Of a stretch of DNA of 32,860 bases, positions 1 through 6,317 are shown piece by piece. A program made the position numbers and the translations under genes. The notes beneath the pieces were generated by a model. The model was not told the DNA's origin, made no database searches, and was given only the letters and a program-made list of their open reading frames with translations. The DNA comes from Spirochaetaceae bacterium. Lineage in GTDB: Bacteria > Spirochaetota > Spirochaetia > DSM-27196 > PXBQ01. The stretch spans positions 1-32,860 of the forward strand of contig REEC01000161.1 of the NCBI GenBank assembly GCA_007695285.1. Reading direction: 5' to 3'. Positions within the stretch are counted from its first letter, which is position 1; every line of letters begins with the position of its first letter.

Positions 1-2
1 AT

Positions 3-143
3 GCGATGGGACGCCGGATCTACGACGCGGCGAACGATCCAAAAAGCTTCTACCGGATCACCGGCGCGGGGCACAACGACACGTACGTCGTCGGTGGCGC
101 TCCGTACTTCCGGGAGCTGCGCGCCTTCTGGGAAGGGCTTTAG
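3..143 (+). CDS. Alpha/beta hydrolase, C-terminal fragment
   Basis: Only the last 46 codons are in the window; the gene begins upstream of base 1 and ends at TAG 141-143. The tail reads as a short helix, then GAGHNDTYVVGG, then a Tyr-Phe..Leu..Phe helix. The GAGHND motif carries the His of the Ser-Asp-His triad in the alpha/beta hydrolase (BEM46/YfhR-like) fold, in which a glycine- and asparagine-flanked histidine lies near the C-terminus. The nucleophile and substrate-defining parts are not visible, so the substrate is unknown. It is convergent with the aldolase gene that ends 41 bases later, with no evident terminator between them. Confidence 0.7.
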   Translation, partial: AMGRRIYDAANDPKSFYRITGAGHNDTYVVGGAPYFRELRAFWEGL

Positions 144-184
144 ACCGCCGCGATACCGGTGCGCGGCCCAATGCGCAGCGCGTC

Positions 185-949
185 TTACCGTTCTACCGCC
201 CGTCGGGCCGCGATGCCGGCATCACGGAAGCCGTCGTTCAGGATCGTCAAGTCGAGCGAGTGCATCACGAGGCGCAGCCCGCGCGACGCCCACTTCGCGA
301 GAGTTTTTTCGGGTGCGTGCATGCCGAAGATCTTGCCGTTGCGCCGCGCGGCTTCCGCGACACGCTCGATCGCGGCGTCCTGCTTCGGCGTGTCGGGGTT
401 CCCGGGTGAACCGAGCGAGACGGCGAGATCGTTCGGCCCGATCAGGAGCGCATCGAGCCCAGCGACCGCGGCGATCGTATCGATGTTCTCGATACCCGCG
501 GCCGTCTCGATCTGCGCGATCGCGAGCACATTGTGGTTTTCGCTCTCCATGATCTGTGAGGCCGGGGTTCCGGTCCGGTACCGCGTGTGCCCGGCGCCCG
601 TGCAGAGTCCTCGCTCGCCGACCGGAGTGAACTTCGACCACCCGACGAGTTTTTCTGCCTGTTCGGCGGTCTCTACCATCGGCACCATCACGCCGCGCGC
701 GCCGCTATCGAGAACACGAGAGACGTACCCCCGCGAGAGCTCCGGCACGCGCACCAGAACGGTGAGCTCGGGAGGAGCGGCCGCGCAGATCGTCGCGACG
801 GTCTCGATCGAGTAATCCCCGTGTTCCATGTCGAGCATGATGAACTCGAGCCCGGCGGCCGCAGCGATCGGTCCGACCGCGACCGTGCGGACAATTCGGA
901 CCATAACGCCGTATCGTGCGTTGTTTGCGTTGGGGTCGAATAGACTCAT
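185..949 (-). CDS. HpcH/HpaI family aldolase (class II, metal-dependent)
   Basis: This 254-residue protein fits the HpcH/HpaI aldolase/citrate lyase family, usually about 255 residues, which cleaves 4-hydroxy-2-oxo acids to pyruvate plus an aldehyde using a divalent metal. Visible active-site residues in the expected order are His43 in DMEHGDYS (general base), Arg67 in VRVPE, Glu148 in IAQIETAAG and Asp174 in LIGPNDLA (metal ligands). The ATG is preceded 8 bases upstream by AAGGAG (958-963). A promoter (TTGACC, 16 bases, TATACG) lies just before it, so it is probably transcribed alone. The exact oxo-acid substrate cannot be read from the sequence; 2,4-dihydroxyhept-2-enedioate, 2-keto-3-deoxy sugar acids and related compounds are all possible in this family. 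Confidence 0.88.
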   Translation of the reverse strand: MSLFDPNANNARYGVMVRIVRTVAVGPIAAAAGLEFIMLDMEHGDYSIETVATICAAAPPELTVLVRVPELSRGYVSRVLDSGARGVMVPMVETAEQAEKLVGWSKFTPVGERGLCTGAGHTRYRTGTPASQIMESENHNVLAIAQIETAAGIENIDTIAAVAGLDALLIGPNDLAVSLGSPGNPDTPKQDAAIERVAEAARRNGKIFGMHAPEKTLAKWASRGLRLVMHSLDLTILNDGFRDAGIAARRAVER

Positions 950-993
950 CGATGGCGCTCCTTATCGGCTGCGTATCCTGCAGCCCGCAACAG

Positions 994-1021
994 CGTATAG
1001 CGCGTGGGTCGCTTCGGTCAA
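994..1021 (-). promoter_or_regulatory. Sigma-70-like promoter of the HpcH/HpaI aldolase gene
   Basis: Read on the minus strand: TTGACC (1016-1021), 16-base spacer, TATACG (994-999). Transcription would start near 987. The leader then contains a 6-bp hairpin (GGCTGC/GCAGCC, 967-985) before the AAGGAG ribosome binding site. Confidence 0.6.
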
Positions 1022-1034
1022 TCGTACATCCCAG

Positions 1035-1058
1035 AAAAAAGGGCCCCTTACGGGGCCC
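1035..1058 (-). terminator. Rho-independent terminator after the 15-codon ORF
   Basis: Minus strand: GGGCCCC, GTAA loop, GGGGCCC (1041-1058), immediately followed by six T (1035-1040). It is a canonical 7-bp GC stem with a U-tract. It ends transcription that comes from above 1060, i.e. the small ORF at 1095-1142 and not the aldolase, which has its own promoter below. Confidence 0.85.
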
Positions 1059-1094
1059 CCGAACCGGGCGCGAACGTCCGGTTCTGTTCGATTG

Positions 1095-1142
1095 TCAGAC
1101 GCCTGTTCCCTCAGAACTTGGCGTTTGTGAATCGTACTTCAT
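1095..1142 (-). CDS. Candidate 15-residue micropeptide
   Basis: Minus-strand ATG at 1142 opens a 15-codon frame, MKYDSQTPSSEGTGV, closed by TGA at 1095-1097. AAGGAGGG sits 7 bases before the ATG, the strongest ribosome binding site in the window. A canonical terminator follows 37 bases after the stop. The peptide is polar, has one Lys, two acidic residues and no cysteine, and matches no leader peptide or modified-peptide precursor I know. An in-frame-independent 69-codon reading frame ends 3 bases before this ATG but runs through hairpins and looks fortuitous. The ORF could be a regulatory leader peptide or a real small protein; only the signals around it support it. Confidence 0.5.
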   Translation of the reverse strand: MKYDSQTPSSEGTGV

Positions 1143-1223
1143 AATCTATCCCTCCTTATCGGTCTTCACGGCGCGATCGGCGTCGACTCCGAGTATGCGC
1201 TGCGAGCGACCGTCGATTTGGTG

Positions 1224-1254
1224 GGAGCTTGCGCTCCATGGTCCGACGGACCAT
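1224..1254 (-). ncRNA. Two abutting hairpins, one capped by a GCAA tetraloop
   Basis: On the minus strand ATGGTCC-GTC-GGACCAT (1238-1254, 7 bp) is followed with no gap by GGAGC-GCAA-GCTCC (1224-1237, 5 bp, GNRA loop). The pair lies in the leader between the candidate small RNA and the 15-codon ORF. The arrangement would allow coaxial stacking and looks like structured RNA; it matches no riboswitch class that I recognise. Confidence 0.45.
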
Positions 1255-1292
1255 ACGCGACGACCTCTCGCCGCGTCAGAACGTCCCGGGAC

Positions 1293-1361
1293 AAAAAAAG
1301 CTATCCCCGGCGTATATGGCACTGGCCACAAGACACTGGGGATAGCTTCTTCCAATCGAAC
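1293..1361 (-). ncRNA. Candidate small RNA or attenuated leader (about 69 nt)
   Basis: A minus-strand promoter (-10 at 1368-1373) predicts a start near 1361. The transcript soon enters an 11-bp stem (AAGCTATCCCC at 1338-1348 with GGGGATAGCTT at 1298-1308), whose 29-base loop contains a smaller TGGC/GCCA hairpin, and then seven T on the minus strand (1293-1299). The result is a promoter-to-terminator unit of about 70 nt with no convincing ORF. It may be an independent sRNA or the terminated form of a longer leader that reads into the downstream 15-codon ORF. Confidence 0.6.
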
Positions 1362-1367
1362 AAGGAA

Positions 1368-1396
1368 ATACTAACCGATACGGGACGAAACGTCAA
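1368..1396 (-). promoter_or_regulatory. Strong promoter of the candidate small RNA
   Basis: Minus strand: TTGACG (1391-1396), 17-base spacer, TAGTAT (1368-1373). Both boxes and the spacing are close to the sigma-70 consensus, and no protein start with a ribosome binding site lies within 200 bases downstream. Confidence 0.7.
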
Positions 1397-1428
1397 GACC
1401 GATTAAATCGCCGCGCATTACAATCACA

Positions 1429-1458
1429 TTGCCACGAACGCGCCTCCGCCTGTATAGT
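1429..1458 (+). promoter_or_regulatory. Plus-strand promoter-like sequence facing the URO-D-like gene end
   Basis: Plus strand: TTGCCA (1429-1434), 18-base spacer, TATAGT (1453-1458). It would start a transcript near 1465 running antisense into the 3' end of the URO-D-like gene. Two small hairpins (CGACCG/CGGTCG at 1517-1530 and GCGAGA/TCTCGC at 1532-1549) and a 56-codon Arg-rich frame without a ribosome binding site (1477-1647) follow. Confidence 0.4.
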
Positions 1459-1609
1459 GTCGCCGGTTGCATATTGATGGATAACACCGACGAGCCAAAA
1501 ACCCCGACGTTGATTCCGACCGTCCGGTCGAGCGCGAGATACACGTCTCGCCGACGACGCTCAGGTCGAACAGTCGTGTTCGCGGTCACGCACCGATATG
1601 GAAAACCGT

Positions 1610-2845
1610 TCAGGAAAACCGACCGTACCGCTGAACCGCCGCCATGAGCAGTCGCATCCCGCTGAGTCTGCTGCCGTTGTTGATCGAACCCGCGGTCGTG
1701 AAACTCAATCCACGTTTCTCGCGCGCCTGCGAGAAGTCACGCAGGAACTCGGCGACCATGTTCGCTTCTTCGTTGCGGCTGTACGTGAACGGCGCGAGCT
1801 GACCGGCAATCACGGCGTTCGGGCAGTGCCCGCGAATCTCGGAAACCGTGAGCGTCGGTCCAAAATTAACTCCCTTGAAGTCGAGTTCGCTCAGGAGCGG
1901 TAGCAGATGCCCCATCGCCGAGTCGCTGTGCTGGAAACGCCGGTCCTCGGGGTCCGGAGCGAACGCGGCAAAAACCTCGCGGTGGATCGGCATCGCGAAG
2001 AACTCAAACATCTCGGGCGTGAAGAGGCAGCAGTTGTCGTCGGCCCACGACCAGCCGCGCGGAGCGGTTTCTTCGGTGAAGCCCGCCTCTTGGTCGATGA
2101 GACGCGCGCGCGCGATGATCGCACGGGCGATAAGGTCTCCGAACCGGCGCATCAAGTCCGGATCGTCGTAGAAGAGGTACAGCATGTTCTCGACGCCGAA
2201 GATCGAGCACGCAAACGTACACGGTCCGCGCTGGTGGCGGTACAGCGGCACGGTTTCTCCGAGAGCCGTGAGCCGCGCCTTCTGTTCGGCCCAGTCTTCA
2301 GGAAGCAGCAGAGCGGGAAGATTCTCGAGCCGTTTCTCCGCGCGATCGAGCACCGCGCGGAGTTCGTCGGGCGTGTGCGCTGACTGCGTGAGCCACCACG
2401 AGCCACTCGCGCCACCTTCCCACACGTTCCGTGCTTCGAAAATTTCGTGCAGTCCCTTAATCTCGGGCCATTCGCGTTCGGGATTGCGGGGTGTCTCGGG
2501 GACGATGCGGCGGCCGACGATCTCTTCGGCGAGGTCGTTATATCTGCGCGAAAGATCAAGCGCCCATTTCTCGTCCTGATACAGAAACCGCCACCAGTCC
2601 TGCTCGACTCCGAGCTCGTCAAAGATACACTCCCACGTGAGAATCGCGCTAAACGCACATTGTGGAATCGATGAGCCGAACGGGTCGGCACGTGCGATAT
2701 CGTTGTCGCGCCAGAACGCATCGAGGTCGACCGGTGCCAAGCCGCCCGCCGCGCGGGTGTCGTCGAGAAGTCTGTCGATCATGATCTTGTGTTCCGCACC
2801 GGTTTCGGCGTACGCACCGGTCTCAGCGGCAGTTTGTGTTCTCAC
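1610..2845 (-). CDS. URO-D-fold (methyltransferase-type) protein
   Basis: The 411-residue product resembles the uroporphyrinogen decarboxylase superfamily, which also contains corrinoid:CoM and O-/N-methyltransferases (MtaA, MtbA, CmuA type). The family-like C-terminal half has HSDSAMGHLLPLLSELDFKG followed by a Gly-Ala/Asn strand and a LAPF turn, the region that in methyltransferases carries the His/Cys zinc ligands; here His is present but the usual Cys is replaced (HSD). It is much longer than a housekeeping HemE (about 350), so heme synthesis is unlikely. The start is GTG at 2845 with AGGAG about 6 bases upstream; a second possible start is Met22. It lies 21 bases after the cyclophilin-like gene and is probably co-transcribed. 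The methyl donor and acceptor are unknown. Confidence 0.68.
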   Translation of the reverse strand: MRTQTAAETGAYAETGAEHKIMIDRLLDDTRAAGGLAPVDLDAFWRDNDIARADPFGSSIPQCAFSAILTWECIFDELGVEQDWWRFLYQDEKWALDLSRRYNDLAEEIVGRRIVPETPRNPEREWPEIKGLHEIFEARNVWEGGASGSWWLTQSAHTPDELRAVLDRAEKRLENLPALLLPEDWAEQKARLTALGETVPLYRHQRGPCTFACSIFGVENMLYLFYDDPDLMRRFGDLIARAIIARARLIDQEAGFTEETAPRGWSWADDNCCLFTPEMFEFFAMPIHREVFAAFAPDPEDRRFQHSDSAMGHLLPLLSELDFKGVNFGPTLTVSEIRGHCPNAVIAGQLAPFTYSRNEEANMVAEFLRDFSQAREKRGLSFTTAGSINNGSRLSGMRLLMAAVQRYGRFS

Positions 2846-2866
2846 GGTCTCTCCTGAAATTTTTAT

Positions 2867-3241
2867 TCACACCCGGGTTATTTCCGCGGTCACACCGGAC
2901 CCCATTTTTTTGAGTGGAGAGCACGAGTCCAGAACCTTCCCGACGGGATTGACCGCGGATGCAGCGACAGGCGCCGAGCCCTCACTCGCGGGCGTCGGCC
3001 CAAAAAAAACACAAAGCGCTTGTCCCTGAGGCCAGTACGCGAGTTCTCCGACTTTCATTATGTCGCGCGCGTCGTCTTCCAAATCGAAGTCGCGTTCGAT
3101 ACTCCCGTAGTACTCATCGCCCCACCGGCTCATCCGTACTGTCATCGGCAGCAACTCGAGAATTCCACGCGCCGTCGTCGAGTCGTTCAACTCGGCGCGA
3201 AACTCTACGCCTTCGATCGTGATAAGAATTCGGGTCGCCAT
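2867..3241 (-). CDS. Cyclophilin-like domain protein (TM1367/DUF369 type)
   Basis: A 124-residue protein with the signature of the small cyclophilin-like beta-barrel family: an N-terminal strand ending in a Thr/Ala-rich turn, LPMTVRMSRWGDEYYG, an acidic DDARD stretch, GELAYWPQG and CVFFGPTP, with a final Ala-Ser..Val..Gly..Val strand. Proteins of this family are usually 120-125 residues long and their biochemical role is not established. The longer frame upstream is not used: the ATG at 3241 follows GGAGGT and lies 41 bases inside a good promoter. It leads an operon with the URO-D-like gene. The C-terminal 15 residues after the barrel (SPLKKMGSGV region) look like an unstructured tail. Confidence 0.75.
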   Translation of the reverse strand: MATRILITIEGVEFRAELNDSTTARGILELLPMTVRMSRWGDEYYGSIERDFDLEDDARDIMKVGELAYWPQGQALCVFFGPTPASEGSAPVAASAVNPVGKVLDSCSPLKKMGSGVTAEITRV

Positions 3242-3281
3242 ACGCACCTCCAAAACACGTGCGGTGTGTCCGTCTTGCGTC

Positions 3282-3309
3282 ATTGTACCACGCCGACCGG
3301 GATGGTGAA
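3282..3309 (-). promoter_or_regulatory. Promoter of the cyclophilin-like/URO-D-like operon
   Basis: Minus strand: TTCACC (3304-3309), 16-base spacer, TACAAT (3282-3287). It sits directly after the proS stop codon, which separates this operon from proS. Confidence 0.55.
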
Positions 3310-3311
3310 AG

Positions 3312-5045
3312 CTAACCTTCCTCTCGGAGTTTCGCGAGGCGGTCGACGACGAACGCGACGACCTCGTCGAGCGCGACGGTTTCTCTCTCGCTCCGGCCGC
3401 GACGTTTGAACTCGACGACACCGTCGGCGAGCGTCTTCGGCGATACGACGATCCTGAGCGGCACGCCGATCAAGTCCGCGTCGGCGAACGCGGACCCAGC
3501 CTTCTCGTCACGATCGTCGTACAGAACGTCGATACCCGCATCGGTCAGCGATTGGTAAAGCGCTTCAGCCTTTTCGGCGACGTCGTCCTTCTTGAGGTTC
3601 AGCGCAGTCACGTGAAGGTCGAACGGCGCGATCGAGATCGGCCAGATCGGGCCGTACTCGTCGTGCGACTGCTCGATCACCGCGGCCACCGCGCGTCCGA
3701 CTCCGATCCCGTAACACCCCATGATCATCGGGTGCGCGACGCCGTTCTCATCGAGATACCGGCAGTTCATCGACTCGGTGTACTTCGTTCCGAGCTGGAA
3801 GATGTTTCCGACCTCGATGCCGCGCTTCATCTCGAGTAGCTCGCCGGTAATCGGACACGTATCGCCGGCACGAACCGTCGCGATGTCGACCACGTCGACC
3901 GACTCGCGAACGGAGGCGAGATCACGGTCGAAGTTGAACCCGGTGTAGTGATACCCGGCCTCATTCGCGCCGACGATCAAGTTCGGCGTCTTGGCCGCGG
4001 TCGGGTCGACGACGATCCGGACCTTTTCAGGGTCGAGAGCCATCGGCGAGGCGTAGCCGGGAACGGCGCCCGCCGCGCGGATCGTCGCGTCGTCGGCCAT
4101 CCTGAGCTCGGGCGTGCCGAGGAAATTCTTGAGCTTGGTCTCGTTGACTTCGATGTCTCCGCGGATCAGCGCAAACACCAGACTGTTCTCGGCCGTCCGG
4201 TAGAACACGGCTTTTCCGGTTCGGTCAGTCGGACGTCCAAGGAACTGCGCGACGTCGTCAATCGTCTCTTTCCCGGGCGTCGGGACTTTCTCGAGCGTCT
4301 CGGCCGGCTCGTCCGGGTACGAGTACACCGCGGTCGCGATGTCACGGTTTGCCCTGTACGATCCGTCCGGTGACATGAAGATGATATCCTCGCCGGAGTC
4401 CGAGATCGCCATGAACTCGTGCGAGACGCTGCCGCCCATCATGCCGGTGTCCGAGAGGATGCTCACGACCGAGCCCATCCCGAGGCGCGCGAAGATCCGC
4501 TCGTACGCCGCGTGGGCGCGCTCGTAGTACGCGTCGAGATCCGTCTGGCTCGTGTGAAACGAGTACCCGTCTTTCATCGTGAACTCGCGGACCCGGATCA
4601 ACCCCGCGCGTGGACGCGCCTCGTCGCGATACTTCGTCTGAATCTGGTACAGCATGACCGGCAGACGCTTATACGAGTTAACTTCGGTCCGGCAGAGATG
4701 CACCACGGCTTCCTCGTGCGTCATGCCGAGAAGCATCTTTTTTTCGTTACGATCTTCGAACCGGAGCAACTCCTGGCCGACAGAGTCATACCGTCCGCTT
4801 TCCTCCCACAGCTCGGCCGGCAATACAACCGGCATCAGAATCTCCTGACCGTCGATCGCGTTCATCTCCTGCCGGATGATCTCCTCGATCTTCCGGACGA
4901 TGCGCCGCGCGAGCGGGAGTAGAGAGTATATGCCGGCCGAAACGGGGCGAACGTATCCACCCCGCAACAGGAAAATATGGCTCGGGGTTTGTGCGTCGCG
5001 AGGCGTCTCTTTTATCTGTCGTCCGACGAGTTGGGACATCCGCAT
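3312..5045 (-). CDS. proS: Prolyl-tRNA synthetase, bacterial type with editing insert
   Basis: The enzyme charges tRNA-Pro with proline. The 577-residue length equals that of bacterial-type ProS (E. coli 572). The order is: class II catalytic core with motif 1 region near residues 55-75, motif 2 around 148-165 (RVREFTMKDGYSFH), the YbaK-like editing insertion at about 230-390 (includes GDIEVNETKLKN and GANEAGYHYTGFN), motif 3 (GCYGIGVGRAVAA) near 450, and the anticodon-binding alpha/beta domain at the C-terminus (ending near VDRLAKLREEG). AAGGA lies 8 bases before the ATG at 5045; Met3 is an alternative. It is transcribed from its own promoter, divergent from azlC. Confidence 0.97.
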   Translation of the reverse strand: MRMSQLVGRQIKETPRDAQTPSHIFLLRGGYVRPVSAGIYSLLPLARRIVRKIEEIIRQEMNAIDGQEILMPVVLPAELWEESGRYDSVGQELLRFEDRNEKKMLLGMTHEEAVVHLCRTEVNSYKRLPVMLYQIQTKYRDEARPRAGLIRVREFTMKDGYSFHTSQTDLDAYYERAHAAYERIFARLGMGSVVSILSDTGMMGGSVSHEFMAISDSGEDIIFMSPDGSYRANRDIATAVYSYPDEPAETLEKVPTPGKETIDDVAQFLGRPTDRTGKAVFYRTAENSLVFALIRGDIEVNETKLKNFLGTPELRMADDATIRAAGAVPGYASPMALDPEKVRIVVDPTAAKTPNLIVGANEAGYHYTGFNFDRDLASVRESVDVVDIATVRAGDTCPITGELLEMKRGIEVGNIFQLGTKYTESMNCRYLDENGVAHPMIMGCYGIGVGRAVAAVIEQSHDEYGPIWPISIAPFDLHVTALNLKKDDVAEKAEALYQSLTDAGIDVLYDDRDEKAGSAFADADLIGVPLRIVVSPKTLADGVVEFKRRGRSERETVALDEVVAFVVDRLAKLREEG

Positions 5046-5084
5046 CGTTTCATTCCTTGGTGTACGCGGTTTTTCAGCAATCCC

Positions 5085-5112
5085 ATACTACCGAAACGTG
5101 CTCTTTGGTCAA
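5085..5112 (-). promoter_or_regulatory. proS promoter
   Basis: Minus strand: TTGACC (5107-5112), 16-base spacer, TAGTAT (5085-5090), predicted start near 5078, giving a leader of about 33 bases. Confidence 0.65.
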
Positions 5113-5148
5113 CCGCGGCCCGGAGACGGCGTGGGAGTGCGCCGCGAC

Positions 5149-5176
5149 TTGCAAGAAACCGTGCGTCCGGTGTAAT
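5149..5176 (+). promoter_or_regulatory. azlC promoter
   Basis: Plus strand: TTGCAA (5149-5154), 16-base spacer, TGTAAT (5171-5176), predicted start near 5183, 14 bases before the azlC ATG. The short leader has little Shine-Dalgarno character. Confidence 0.55.
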
Positions 5177-5196
5177 GATGGAGCACACAGATCAAG

Positions 5197-5931
5197 ATGA
5201 GTAACGAGAACACATTCGACGAATCGACACGAAAAACCGAGTTTCTGAATGGTGCGCGCGACACCGTCCCACTCTTGATCGGCGCGGCTCCGTTCGGGAT
5301 CGCGTACGGCGCGATCGCGGTCGCGGGCGGCTTGTCGTCGTACGCGACGATCGCGATGTCGTTATTTGTTTTCGCCGGATCGTCGCAGTTCGTCGCCGCG
5401 GGGTTGGTCGGCCAGGGCGTCGGCGCCGCGTTCATCGTCGCGACGACGTTCATGGTCAACGCCCGGCACGCGTTGTACGCGACGTCGATCGGGCCGTATC
5501 TACGCGACGTACCACGACGTCGGCTCGGCATCCTCGCGTTTTTCCTGACAGACGAAACGTACGCGGTCTCGATCCTCCGGTACCGGAAGTCGCTCGCCTC
5601 GCCACACCGGCACTGGTACCAGATCGGCTCCGCGGCCGTGATGTACACGAACTGGCAGCTCTGGACCGTGATCGGTGTGATCGCGGGAACACGCCTCGTC
5701 GGTGTCACCGAGTGGGGGCTCGACGTCGCGATGGTCGTCACGTTCATCGGTATCGTCGTTCCCCTCGTGAAAGGACGCGCCGCGGCGGTCTGCCTCGCGG
5801 TGTCGTTCGTCGTCGCGCTCTTCACGGTGGGACTCCCGAACCAGATCGGTATCATCGTCGCGGCGGCGGCAGGGATTGTCGCGGGCGTCGTCGTCGAGTC
5901 ACTCGGGCCGATCGAGTCACGCGATGAGTAG
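5197..5931 (+). CDS. azlC: AzlC family branched-chain amino acid exporter, large subunit
   Basis: AzlC is the large integral membrane subunit of a two-component exporter (AzlCD/YgaZH type) for branched-chain or related amino acids. The 244-residue product has the family landmarks: FLNGARDTVPLLIGAAPFGIAYG at the first membrane segment, SLFVFAGSSQFVAAGL in the second, then FMVNARHALYATSIGPYL, FFLTDETYAVS, and three more hydrophobic segments toward the C-terminus. The ATG at 5197 is preceded only by a weak AGATCAAG. The next gene, azlD, overlaps its last 8 bases, so the two subunits are translationally linked. The real substrate is inferred from the family. Confidence 0.9.
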   Translation: MSNENTFDESTRKTEFLNGARDTVPLLIGAAPFGIAYGAIAVAGGLSSYATIAMSLFVFAGSSQFVAAGLVGQGVGAAFIVATTFMVNARHALYATSIGPYLRDVPRRRLGILAFFLTDETYAVSILRYRKSLASPHRHWYQIGSAAVMYTNWQLWTVIGVIAGTRLVGVTEWGLDVAMVVTFIGIVVPLVKGRAAAVCLAVSFVVALFTVGLPNQIGIIVAAAAGIVAGVVVESLGPIESRDE

Positions 5932-6244
5932 GGCCGAGATCATTGTCGTCGTCGGAATGTCGCTCGTGACGTTCCTGACGCGGTATCTGCCGCTGCTCTG
6001 GGCCGGACGCGTGGAGCTACCCGAACGTTTGCTCGCGGCGCTCCGCTTCGTTCCGATCGCGGTTCTGACCGCGATCATCGCACCGGCGCTCTTGATGCCG
6101 CGCGGCACGCTCGATTTGGGACCGGCGAACGCGTATCTCCCGGCGGGTCTCGCGGCGGCGGTAGTTTCCCGGCTCACAGGCAGGCTGCTGCCGACGATCC
6201 TCTGCGGTCTGGCCGTTTTTTTCGTGTGGCGCGCGCTCTTCTGA
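5924..6244 (+). CDS. azlD: AzlD family exporter small subunit
   Basis: A 106-residue protein of four hydrophobic segments, matching the AzlD/YgaH small subunit (about 100-110 residues). The diagnostic start MSLVTFLTRYLPLLWAG and LPERLLAALRFVPIAVLTAIIAP are present. The ATG at 5924 is chosen because it gives the full family length and overlaps the azlC stop by 8 bases. It acts with AzlC in the inner membrane. A promoter-like sequence and a tandem repeat follow it, so the ABC importer downstream is probably a separate transcription unit. Confidence 0.9.
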   Translation: MSRAEIIVVVGMSLVTFLTRYLPLLWAGRVELPERLLAALRFVPIAVLTAIIAPALLMPRGTLDLGPANAYLPAGLAAAVVSRLTGRLLPTILCGLAVFFVWRALF

Positions 6245-6267
6245 TAAGACAGTCTCTTCGGTATACT
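6239..6267 (+). promoter_or_regulatory. Possible promoter of the ABC importer operon
   Basis: TTCTGA (6239-6244, weak -35), 17-base spacer and TATACT (6262-6267, good -10). A transcript would start near 6274 and carry the tandem repeat at 6282-6306 in its leader. Confidence 0.4.
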
Positions 6268-6281
6268 GAACCGGATTTTTC

Positions 6282-6306
6282 ATTGGTGCACGATATTGGT
6301 GCACGA
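6282..6306. repeat. Two 12-bp tandem copies in the importer leader
   Basis: ATTGGTGCACGA occurs at 6282-6293 and again at 6295-6306, a period of 13 bases, each copy containing the palindrome GTGCAC. The copies lie 8 to 33 bases after the predicted start and end just before the AGGAG of the binding-protein gene. Confidence 0.75.
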
Positions 6307-6317
6307 CAGGAGTCATC

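Larger units (their letters stand above)
1362..1609. other. Rest of the 950-1610 intergenic region
   Basis: This stretch separates the URO-D-like gene from the aldolase locus. Apart from the promoters described separately (1368-1396 minus, 1429-1458 plus) it holds only two small hairpins (1517-1549). I see no terminator with a U-tract for the URO-D-like gene and no convincing protein. Confidence 0.4.

Noticed and set aside
1146..1355. 69-codon minus-strand frame through the sRNA and hairpins
   Set aside because: It starts with TTG without a ribosome binding site, reads through the terminator stem and both hairpins, and has no recognisable protein character.
1371..1589. 72-codon minus-strand frame over the sRNA promoter
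   Set aside because: Its Arg-rich content is what random GC-rich DNA gives, and it contains the promoter boxes of the sRNA.
950..1610. A known riboswitch (TPP, cobalamin, SAM, glycine, c-di-GMP), tmRNA, SRP RNA or RNase P RNA
   Set aside because: None of the conserved cores of these RNAs could be found in the region on either strand.
1610..2845. Housekeeping uroporphyrinogen decarboxylase (hemE)
   Set aside because: The protein is too long and lacks the HemE N-terminal RQAGRY signature; the conserved part fits the methyltransferase-type branch.
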